Part shown: positions 10,072-17,126 of the stretch, piece by piece | Layout of the letters: the number at the start of each line of letters is the position of its first letter | Numbering within the stretch: the stretch's first letter is position 1 | Position numbers and translations under genes: made by a program | Notes under the pieces: model-generated | Told to the model about the DNA's origin: nothing | What the model saw: only the letters and a program-made list of their open reading frames with translations | The model's database searches: none | Assembly (NCBI RefSeq): GCF_007971225.1 | Contig: NZ_CP042435.1 | Coordinates: forward strand, 5,025,501 to 5,089,500 | From: Panacibacter ginsenosidivorans | Lineage (GTDB): Bacteria; Bacteroidota; Bacteroidia; Chitinophagales; Chitinophagaceae | Direction of reading: 5' to 3' | DNA length: 64,000 nt

Positions 10072-11367
10072 ATGAAGAAAAATGATTTAAAATATTTTGA
10101 AACAAGCAACGGGAATGCTATTCATCGTCCCTTGCGTCCCACACTTGTACTGTTGATTCTTTGTGCAGCTTTTTTTTCAGTATTACTTTTATCATCCTGC
10201 AAACAAAAAAAGCAAACAACAGCTTCAGCGGTTAATAAAGATGTTTATTATACCTGCAGCATGCATCCGCAGGTACATGAAGATCATCCGGGCAATTGCC
10301 CCATCTGTGGCATGAAATTAATCGCAGTACCAAAAACAGGCACAAGTGAAACAACACAAATTCATTTAAGCGCCGAACAAATAAGACTTGGTAACATTCA
10401 GGTTGATACTATCAGGAACGGAAGCATTGGAGATAAAATGACACTTACAGGCACATTGAATTTTAACCAGGATAAACTTTCATCCGTCAGTGCAAGAGTG
10501 GAAGGAAGAATTGAAAGATTATATTTTAAAAACATTGGCGACTATGTGCATAAAGGAGATAAGCTTTATGATCTCTACAGTGAACAACTCAACAACGCAA
10601 AACAGGAATATATAACAGCTTTGCAGCAGGAAAATTCCATTGGGAATTCAATTATCAATTATCATGCATTAGTTGAAAGCGCCAAAAATAAATTGATGTT
10701 ATGGGGAATGACAAATGAGCAAATCAGTCAGCTTGTTCAAGATAAGCAAACCTCAACACTTACCTCTTTTTACAGCAACGAAGCAGGATATATTACAACA
10801 CTGAATGTAAAAGAAGGGGATTATGTAATGGACGGTGGCACAGTTGTACAGCTTGCAAATCTTTCCACACTTTGGGCAGAAGCACAGGTATATACTACTC
10901 AAATGTCCACACTTAATAAAAGTGAAGATGTGAATGTGCAAATACCTGATTTGAATAATCAGAACATCAATGGTAAAATTGATTTTGTGAATCCCGAAAT
11001 CAATCCTGATACACGTATTAGTGTAATGCGTGTTACTATTCCAAACATCAGTAATCAACTGCATCCGGGTATGCCGGTTTATATTATTGTAAACAATAAG
11101 GAGCATAATTCCATTACACTTCCTGTTGATGCAGTCTTAACAGACAGCAAAGGCTCAACAGTTTGGGTGCAAACTCATGCAAATGTTTATGAAATACGAA
11201 TGGTGCAAACAGGTATCAATGACGGCAATGCGGTTGAGATAATTTCGGGATTAAAAACAGGTGATATAGTAGTTACAGAAGGGGCGTATTTAATAAACAG
11301 CGAATATATCTTTGAACATGGCGCTAATCCGATGGCAGGAATGGATATGAGCAATATGAAAATGTAA
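10072..11367 (+). CDS. cusB: CusB-like periplasmic adaptor with metal-binding domain (second copy)
   Basis: A 431-residue paralogue of the preceding adaptor. The N-terminus is longer (about 20 polar residues before the hydrophobic segment) and the lipobox LLLSSC places the lipid Cys near 43. The heavy-metal-binding domain is at about 60-84 (YTCSMHPQV...NCPICGMKL), followed by a complete adaptor fold (ARVEGRIERLYFKNIGDYVHKGDKLYDL) and a Met-rich C-terminus (MAGMDMSNMKM) likely to bind Cu+/Ag+. Two adaptors in one operon suggest a mixed ring, or specialisation for pump delivery. The first copy lacks the Met-rich tail. Confidence 0.85.
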   Translation: MKKNDLKYFETSNGNAIHRPLRPTLVLLILCAAFFSVLLLSSCKQKKQTTASAVNKDVYYTCSMHPQVHEDHPGNCPICGMKLIAVPKTGTSETTQIHLSAEQIRLGNIQVDTIRNGSIGDKMTLTGTLNFNQDKLSSVSARVEGRIERLYFKNIGDYVHKGDKLYDLYSEQLNNAKQEYITALQQENSIGNSIINYHALVESAKNKLMLWGMTNEQISQLVQDKQTSTLTSFYSNEAGYITTLNVKEGDYVMDGGTVVQLANLSTLWAEAQVYTTQMSTLNKSEDVNVQIPDLNNQNINGKIDFVNPEINPDTRISVMRVTIPNISNQLHPGMPVYIIVNNKEHNSITLPVDAVLTDSKGSTVWVQTHANVYEIRMVQTGINDGNAVEIISGLKTGDIVVTEGAYLINSEYIFEHGANPMAGMDMSNMKM

Positions 11368-11480
11368 AAATTGGATTAATCTTTGTTGAGAAGGAGTTAT
11401 TAATGACAAAAGTTTTGTAAACCTTTCTCATAATTATGTAAAGGATTTGTTTTAAACCCGGTTACCTTTGGCTTTATTAA

Positions 11481-11933
11481 ATGAAGAATATCAGGTCCAT
11501 ACAATTAAAAGCAGCGTTTCTGATGGTGATTTTCTCCCTGAATATCATCGTTGGCTTTGCTTGTGCCATGGGTTTGGATATGGGCTTTAATTCTCATCAT
11601 CATGACGAAGAAGCAACAATAGCTGATAATCATTCTCACAAGCACTATAAGTCACATCATCACGATGAGGCCGATAGTCGCAATAGTTCAAAAGAAGGCA
11701 AAGACAATTGCTGTAATGATAAAGTAACCAAGTTTGCCCAATTAGATAAATCAGTACCGCAGGGTTATAGTGCCGATATTAACCCGGCGTTTTTTACTTC
11801 GTTCGTTTCTGTATTTTATCAAACCAATATTTTTTCTCTTTATTCAAAAGACACAAGTATTAAGTACTTCGTCCGAAGTTCCCCGCCTACCATACCGGAC
11901 ATTCGCATAGCAATTCAGAGTTTCCTGATTTGA
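11481..11933 (+). CDS. His/Cys-rich secreted protein of unknown function
   Basis: A 150-residue protein with an N-terminal hydrophobic segment (residues 10-30). Two histidine clusters (HHHDEE and HKHYKSHHHDE) lie between residues 38 and 62, followed by a CC pair (DNCCNDKVTKF). This layout of a His-rich metal-binding stretch followed by a Cys pair resembles small Bacteroidota proteins found with copper and zinc genes, but I do not recognise a named family. A TACCTTTG box at 11463-11470, 10 bp before the ATG, matches the -7 element of Bacteroidota promoters; the -33 TTTG lies only 13 bp upstream of it, so the promoter call is weak. Confidence 0.55.
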   Translation: MKNIRSIQLKAAFLMVIFSLNIIVGFACAMGLDMGFNSHHHDEEATIADNHSHKHYKSHHHDEADSRNSSKEGKDNCCNDKVTKFAQLDKSVPQGYSADINPAFFTSFVSVFYQTNIFSLYSKDTSIKYFVRSSPPTIPDIRIAIQSFLI

Positions 11934-11940
11934 TTTAATG

Positions 11941-11998
11941 TTTTGAATTATTTCTTTCATGACGAATATCGTCATGCTATTAATTATTTTATTCAAAA
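11941..11998. terminator. Nested hairpin between genes
   Basis: An inner perfect 8-bp stem, CATGACGA/TCGTCATG with a 3-nt loop (11958-11976), is enclosed by outer arms TTTTGAAT (11941-11948) and ATTCAAAA (11991-11998). It sits in the 80-bp gap between the His-rich gene and the first DUF3347 gene. It could be a terminator or a leader structure; there is no strong T-run directly after the inner stem. Confidence 0.4.
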
Positions 11999-12013
11999 CA
12001 TTAATCAATTAAA

Positions 12014-12538
12014 ATGAAATCGAAGATTCACAGGCACAAAAGCTCATCAATTTTTACCATTTGCAAAAAGATATTTTTTGCAGTTGTCATATTCTCTACT
12101 TTATTTATACAAAAAACATTCGCGCAGGATAATCAATCACAGCCCTCTCAATTACTCACTTCATATTACGGTATTAAAGACGCTTTAACTGCCGGTAATG
12201 CTGATGCTGCTTCAGCAAGCGCAACAGCCTTTTTAAAAGCTATTAATAGCGTCGATAGTAAAGTAATCGCTCAGGACAAACTTGCAGCCTTACAAAAAGA
12301 TGCGGGTGCAATCGAGCAGATGAAAGATATCAAACATCAGCGCGAACATTTTGCAGGCTTATCAGCAAACATGCTTGCCGTGGCAAAGTCAGCGAAGCTT
12401 TCAGCACAACCGGTGTATGCATTATATTGTCCTATGAAAAAGTCTTATTGGCTAAGCAGTGATAGGACAGTCAAAAACCCATATTTCGGCAGTGCCATGC
12501 TTAGTTGTGGAAGCATAACTGAAACACTCAATCAGTAA
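12014..12538 (+). CDS. DUF3347 secreted protein
   Basis: A 174-residue protein with a long N-terminal signal region (positively charged residues 1-19, hydrophobic 20-36, ending TFAQ). The mature part is a DUF3347 domain: KDALTAGNADAASASATAFLKAI, the HQREHFAGLS helix near 112 and the C-terminal YCPMKKSYWL and MLSCG motifs. DUF3347 is a helical domain found beside, or fused to, copper-efflux adaptors in Bacteroidota. The His, Met and Cys residues of the conserved motifs are plausible copper ligands. It is followed by a second DUF3347 gene, probably a tandem duplication. Confidence 0.8.
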   Translation: MKSKIHRHKSSSIFTICKKIFFAVVIFSTLFIQKTFAQDNQSQPSQLLTSYYGIKDALTAGNADAASASATAFLKAINSVDSKVIAQDKLAALQKDAGAIEQMKDIKHQREHFAGLSANMLAVAKSAKLSAQPVYALYCPMKKSYWLSSDRTVKNPYFGSAMLSCGSITETLNQ

Positions 12539-12618
12539 TCATTTCAAAAAACAGGTGTTGGGCATTCTTGCCCTGCATCCTGCTGCATTTATTTATTATT
12601 AAATCAAAAGTAAAAATT

Positions 12619-13233
12619 ATGAAAAAGTATTTTGCGATAACATTAGCAATTGCTGTAGTAGCATTGGCAGCCTGTAACAGCAGTAATAATAATTCAACAG
12701 CCAGCCAAACCGATGCAAATAAAGATACCACAGCAGCAGTGCATCAAACGCAAGACACAATGCCTGCAGGCATGAACATGAACAATACAACAACTGTTTC
12801 TGTTAAGGATGTAATTGCTGCTTACCTTCAAATGAAAAATGCTTTTACCAATGATAATACAAACGATGCCGCCACAGCGGGAAAAAATTTGCAGGCTGCA
12901 TTTATCAATTTAGATACAAAAACTTTGTCGGCAGACCAGCAAAAAACTATTAATGATATAACCGACGATGCAAAAGAACACGCAGAACATATTGGTGCAA
13001 ATGGTGGAAACATTGCACATCAAAGAGAACATTTTGATCTGCTGAGCAAAGACATGGCAGACCTGGTAAAAACTTTGGGTACAGGCGGGCAAACGCTCTA
13101 CAAAGATTTTTGCCCCATGTATAACAATAAGAAAGGTGCATACTGGCTTAGTGAAACAAAGGAAATAAAAAATCCGTACCTCGGTAAAGCAATGCCTGCG
13201 TGCGGTGTAATGAAAGAAGAAATAAAACAATAA
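12619..13233 (+). CDS. DUF3347 lipoprotein
   Basis: A 204-residue lipoprotein. The start is placed at the ATG at 12619, where a clean lipoprotein signal begins (MKKYFAITLAIAVVALAAC, lipid Cys at about 19); the longer in-frame version adds 17 implausible residues. After an Asn/Ser/Thr-rich linker and a Met patch (MPAGMNMNN) comes the DUF3347 domain with HQREHFDLLS, DFCPMYNNKKGAYWL and MPACG motifs. It parallels the preceding gene but is membrane-anchored. A periplasmic copper-binding role is inferred from motifs and neighbours. Confidence 0.8.
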   Translation: MKKYFAITLAIAVVALAACNSSNNNSTASQTDANKDTTAAVHQTQDTMPAGMNMNNTTTVSVKDVIAAYLQMKNAFTNDNTNDAATAGKNLQAAFINLDTKTLSADQQKTINDITDDAKEHAEHIGANGGNIAHQREHFDLLSKDMADLVKTLGTGGQTLYKDFCPMYNNKKGAYWLSETKEIKNPYLGKAMPACGVMKEEIKQ

Positions 13234-13304
13234 GTAATAGTAAGTGCCAATAATAAATCACATAGATTTTTTTGGTGCAAGCTGCATCGCCCTGATTAAG
13301 CTTT

Positions 13305-13402
13305 GTTGCGTCGCATTCCGTTCATCGTTCGGATTAATAATTAAGCAAGTTTAAATACTTGTTGCAGCAAAGAGTTCAGGACGTACAGAAGTGCGACGCA
13401 AC
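13305..13402. repeat. Dispersed palindromic repeat, paired arms
   Basis: The left arm GTTGCGTCGCA at 13305-13315 is truncated. The right arm, close to consensus, is at 13383-13402 (GTACAGAAGTGCGACGCAAC). The flanks carry AATTAAGCTT-like and CTTTAGCCGGG outer motifs and GGCGATG, as in other copies. It occupies the 230-bp gap between the DUF3347 lipoprotein gene and the haem-binding gene; no gene is seen in this gap. Confidence 0.75.
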
Positions 13403-13466
13403 AGGCGATGCCACAACGAACTTTAGCCGGGAGCAAAAAAAGTGAAAAAAATTTGATGATGAATAC

Positions 13467-13931
13467 ATGAAACGCATAAAAAAAATATCACTGGTCTTAT
13501 TGGTCTTGCTTATTGCAATTCAGTTTTTACATCCTGCACGTAATGAAAGTTTGCAACAACTGCCAACAGATATTGCAACAAATTACAAAGTTCCTGATAG
13601 CGTGTTTAGGATTTTAAAAACCGCTTGTTATGATTGCCACAGCAATAACACAAGATACCCGTGGTACTCAAATATTCAACCAATGGCATGGATGATGGCA
13701 AACCACATCAGCAACGGAAAAGAAGAACTTAATTTTAGCGAGTTTGGTGGTTACAGCATTCGCAGGCAAACGAGCAAATTTAAAAGTATTGCAGACCAGG
13801 TTAAAGATGATGCAATGCCATTGTGGTCGTATGAATTGATGCACAAAGACGCAAACTTATCTGATGATGAAAAAAAATTAATAATGAACTGGGCGCAAAT
13901 CCTAGAGGACAGTTTATCTGCAAACAATTAA
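13467..13931 (+). CDS. Haem-binding domain protein (c-type)
   Basis: A 154-residue protein with an N-terminal membrane anchor or signal (residues 6-21). The haem-binding domain follows, with the CxxCH haem-attachment motif ACYDCHSN near residue 52 and the family motifs TRYPWYSNIQPMAWMMANHI and GKEELNFSEF. The domain is found in periplasmic mono-haem cytochromes of Bacteroidota. In this cluster it may pass electrons to or from the copper oxidase 90 bp downstream; that link is inference. Confidence 0.8.
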   Translation: MKRIKKISLVLLVLLIAIQFLHPARNESLQQLPTDIATNYKVPDSVFRILKTACYDCHSNNTRYPWYSNIQPMAWMMANHISNGKEELNFSEFGGYSIRRQTSKFKSIADQVKDDAMPLWSYELMHKDANLSDDEKKLIMNWAQILEDSLSANN

Positions 13932-14021
13932 TAGTTAATGCAAAAAATAAAACAAATACTGATAAAAATTTTCAAAGCAATCTTCATTAGAAAAAAAGAT
14001 TGTTGCAAATAAAATTATTTG

Positions 14022-16769
14022 ATGATGAAAAAAATAATGATGATTGTGGTTATGCTTATGGCTTATTCTTTTGTGCATGCGCAAAATATGCCGGGCATGA
14101 ACATGAATAAAGAAGATACAGTAAAAACAAAAACCACCAGTTACTATACCTGTGTAATGCATCCTGAAATTCATGCGTCCAAACCGGGCAATTGCCCCAA
14201 GTGCGGAATGACATTGTATAAAAAAACCGTAACAGTAAAAGTTCCTGTAACGAAATCAAAAACAGATACTCCAAACAATACACATACAGATACTTCAATG
14301 CACATGGATTCGAGGACCGATACCGCGAAAGAAATGGGCGACATGAAGATGCCTGCCCGTTCCGAAGGCGGGAATGACACTACTCATAACAATAATGATA
14401 TGGGTAATATGAATATGCCTGTGATTAAAACAGCAACAGCGAAGCGTGTAATAAAATCAGCGCCACCTAAAACGGTGCATTATGATTTATACGTTAAAGA
14501 CACTACTGTAAACTTTGCAGGAAAAAATAAAAGAGCCATCGCAGTAAACGGGCAAATTCCCATGCCCACACTCACTTTCACGGAGGGTGATACTGCGGAA
14601 ATACTTGTGCATAACGAAATGGATGAAGAAACATCGCTGCACTGGCATGGTTTGATGTTGCCCAATAAAGAAGATGGCGTTCCATACATTACGCAAATGC
14701 CTATAAAACCGCATTCAACTTACCTGTACAGATTTCCCATTATACAAAATGGTACGCACTGGTATCACAGTCACACTGAATTACAGGAGCAGATTGGTAT
14801 GTATGGTTCTTTGATCTTAAATAAAAAAAGTGATGACAGCACATTCCGCGAAGGCATTGATGATTTGCCAACCATTCCAATTGTATTAAGCGAATGGCTG
14901 AATATGAAACCCGAAGAAGCACAACGCAGTTTGCATTATCAAACAGACTGGTTTGCCATTCAAAAGGGAACAACACAATCTTACAGTGAGGCTATTGGAA
15001 GCGGCAACTTAAAAACAAAACTTACCAATGAATGGAAACGCATGAATGCAATGGACGTAAGTGATATAGCTTATGACAAATTTTTAATCAATGGAAAAAA
15101 TCAGTATGACCAACCACAATTCAAAGCAGGAGATAAAGTAAGACTAAGAATTGCAAACGGCGGCGCATCAAGTTATTTCTGGCTTACATATTCAGGCGGG
15201 AAAATTGCAGTTGTTGCCAACGATGGCAATGATGTAGAACCTGTGGAGGTGGACAGGTTGATTATTGGAGTTTCTGAAACTTATGATGTTGTTGTTACCA
15301 TTCCCGATAACATGAGTTATGAATTTTTGGCAACGCCGGAAGACCGCACAAAGTCTGCATCGCTTTGGCTGGGCAGTGGTATGAAAATGCCCGCTTCAAG
15401 ATTGCCGAAACTAAAATATTTTGAAGGCATGAAAATGATGAACCAGATGATGAAAATGAATGGAGATCTTGACCCTTCTTCTATGGGCGACATGCAAATG
15501 AGCAATCAAACAATGGATATGAATGCAGTAATGTATCCTGAAATTACCGGTGAAGAAGAAAGTCATAAAAAAATGAAAATGCCTGTCCGTTCGTCAGGCG
15601 GAGATACTATGCAGCAGCACAATGAACATAACAATCACTCCATGCAAATGCCTGACAACAACAGCATGCCGGGCATGGATATGGGTGGAAGTGGCGACAT
15701 TGTTACGCTCAACTACGGTATGTTACGAGCTACTCATAAAACAACTTTGCCCGATGGTCCTGTAAAAGAATTGCACTTTAATTTAACCGGAAACATGAAC
15801 CGCTATGTGTGGAGTATTGATAACAAAGTAGTTTCTGAAGCAGATAAAATTCTAATTAAAAAAGGTGAAAATGTAAGGATCATCATGTACAACAACAGCA
15901 TGATGCGCCACCCGATGCATCTACATGGACATGACTTTCGGGTGCTTAATGGGCAAGGTGATTATGCGCCTCTAAAAAATGTTTTAGACATTATGCCAAT
16001 GGAAAGAGACACAATAGAATTTGCAGCAAACACAAGCGGAGACTGGTTCTTCCATTGCCATATTCTATACCACATGATGAGTGGAATGGGTAGAGTTTTC
16101 AGTTATACAAATGTTGATACTGCTACTGCACCTTCGATTACAGATGCCAAACTTGCGCAGCGCAAATTATTTGCAGATGATCGAATGTTTCATTTTATGG
16201 CAAAGGCTGGTTTGGAAACAAATGGCAGCGATGGTTCTGCAATGTTTGCAAATACAAGATGGAAATTAAGCACACTATGGCATTTAGGTTATCACTCAGA
16301 ACATGGCTTTGAAAGTGAAACTATGTTTGGAAGATACCTTGGCAAAATGCAATGGATATATCCTTATGTAGGTTTCGATTATCACTACAAAACAGAAGGT
16401 CCGAATGCAAAAGGTATTTTCGACTGGCAGCACAGCCCTAAAAATATTTTTGGAAACAATGCAGATGAAAAAAACCTGTTTGGACAAACAAGTAATAAAA
16501 ATGACAGACATACTGCTGTTGCGGGCATTGCATTTACGTTGCCTACATTAACCATTGCAGATTTTCGTGTAGATGGCGATGGAAAATTACGCTTCCAATT
16601 ATCAAGAGAAGATCTTGCAGTTACGCCACGCCTGCGCTTTAGTTGGATGATCAACACAGATAAGGAATATACTGTGGGTCTTAGATACATAGCCACAAAA
16701 TATATTTCCCTTTCATCTCATTACGACAGCGACATGGGCTTAGGCGCAGGAGTAACATTTACTTATTAA
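14022..16769 (+). CDS. Multicopper oxidase with N-terminal metal domain and C-terminal barrel-like domain
   Basis: A 915-residue protein, starting at the first of two adjacent ATGs (14022, 14025) that precede the signal peptide. In order it has: a signal (to about 21, VHAQ); a heavy-metal-binding domain (42-65); Met/His-rich linkers; and the cupredoxin domains of a CopA-type oxidase with copper motifs HWHG (about 208), HWYHSH (about 247), HPMHLHGH (about 630) and HCHILYHMMSGM (about 677). Residues from about 710 to the end do not belong to the oxidase. They read as alternating strands (MQWIYPYVGFDYHYKT, TAVAGIAFTLP, YTVGLRYIATKY, ending GAGVTFTY), like the outer-membrane CopB copper-resistance domain. 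It probably oxidises Cu+ in the periplasm. A CopA-CopB fusion would tether the oxidase to the outer membrane. Confidence 0.85.
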   Translation: MMKKIMMIVVMLMAYSFVHAQNMPGMNMNKEDTVKTKTTSYYTCVMHPEIHASKPGNCPKCGMTLYKKTVTVKVPVTKSKTDTPNNTHTDTSMHMDSRTDTAKEMGDMKMPARSEGGNDTTHNNNDMGNMNMPVIKTATAKRVIKSAPPKTVHYDLYVKDTTVNFAGKNKRAIAVNGQIPMPTLTFTEGDTAEILVHNEMDEETSLHWHGLMLPNKEDGVPYITQMPIKPHSTYLYRFPIIQNGTHWYHSHTELQEQIGMYGSLILNKKSDDSTFREGIDDLPTIPIVLSEWLNMKPEEAQRSLHYQTDWFAIQKGTTQSYSEAIGSGNLKTKLTNEWKRMNAMDVSDIAYDKFLINGKNQYDQPQFKAGDKVRLRIANGGASSYFWLTYSGGKIAVVANDGNDVEPVEVDRLIIGVSETYDVVVTIPDNMSYEFLATPEDRTKSASLWLGSGMKMPASRLPKLKYFEGMKMMNQMMKMNGDLDPSSMGDMQMSNQTMDMNAVMYPEITGEEESHKKMKMPVRSSGGDTMQQHNEHNNHSMQMPDNNSMPGMDMGGSGDIVTLNYGMLRATHKTTLPDGPVKELHFNLTGNMNRYVWSIDNKVVSEADKILIKKGENVRIIMYNNSMMRHPMHLHGHDFRVLNGQGDYAPLKNVLDIMPMERDTIEFAANTSGDWFFHCHILYHMMSGMGRVFSYTNVDTATAPSITDAKLAQRKLFADDRMFHFMAKAGLETNGSDGSAMFANTRWKLSTLWHLGYHSEHGFESETMFGRYLGKMQWIYPYVGFDYHYKTEGPNAKGIFDWQHSPKNIFGNNADEKNLFGQTSNKNDRHTAVAGIAFTLPTLTIADFRVDGDGKLRFQLSREDLAVTPRLRFSWMINTDKEYTVGLRYIATKYISLSSHYDSDMGLGAGVTFTY
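14343..14378 (+). repeat. In-frame palindromic unit encoding MKMPARSEGG
   Basis: The unit reads as ATG-AAG-ATG-CCTGCCCG, a short spacer, then GGCGGG. It recurs at 15573-15608 in the same gene (MKMPVRSSGG) and at 17332-17367 in the downstream CopB gene (MKMPARPLGG). All three lie in Met/His-rich linkers and keep the reading frame. Confidence 0.6.
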
Positions 16770-16795
16770 AGTACCAATCATTTTAACCAACTGCA

Positions 16796-17023
16796 ATGAA
16801 ACAAGCTTTTAAAATAAGTAAAAAAATAGATGCCGCTTACGCAGGTAAGGTATTGTTTGCTTTGGAGCAAAGCGGCATCTTTCATTCCGTTCAAATATCA
16901 GTAGCTACAGGCGATGTAGAAATTAATGCAGATGAAACAATCAGCATAGAGCAGGTTGAAGAATTGCTTGCAGAAATTAAGGACTTAAAAATTGAAGAGA
17001 AAAAAAATACTGAAGAAGCTTAG
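16796..17023 (+). CDS. Small HMA-fold protein without CxxC
   Basis: A 75-residue cytoplasmic protein without a signal. Its pattern of strand, helix (AAYAGKVLFALEQSGIFHSVQIS), strand (GDVEINADE) and helix (SIEQVEELLAEIKDL) matches the ferredoxin-like fold of heavy-metal-associated domains. The CxxC metal site is absent, replaced by KKIDAAYA. It sits 27 bp after the multicopper oxidase and 100 bp before the CopB ATPase. It may be a degenerate chaperone or a regulatory partner of the ATPase, which itself lacks a classical HMA domain. Confidence 0.5.
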   Translation: MKQAFKISKKIDAAYAGKVLFALEQSGIFHSVQISVATGDVEINADETISIEQVEELLAEIKDLKIEEKKNTEEA

Positions 17024-17071
17024 TAAGAGAAAATGTTTTTTGAGCCGGGCTCCTAATTACTATTAAGCATC

Positions 17072-17090
17072 GTTGCGTCGCACTCTTGTG
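17072..17090 (+). repeat. Dispersed repeat, single left arm
   Basis: GTTGCGTCGCACTCTTGTG lies directly upstream of the CopB ATPase gene. It is preceded by the outer motif GAGCCGGGCTCC and by ATTAAGC. No partner arm is present. Confidence 0.7.
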
Positions 17091-17126
17091 CATTGTGTAT
17101 TCTATTCATTCATTAAATAATCATTT

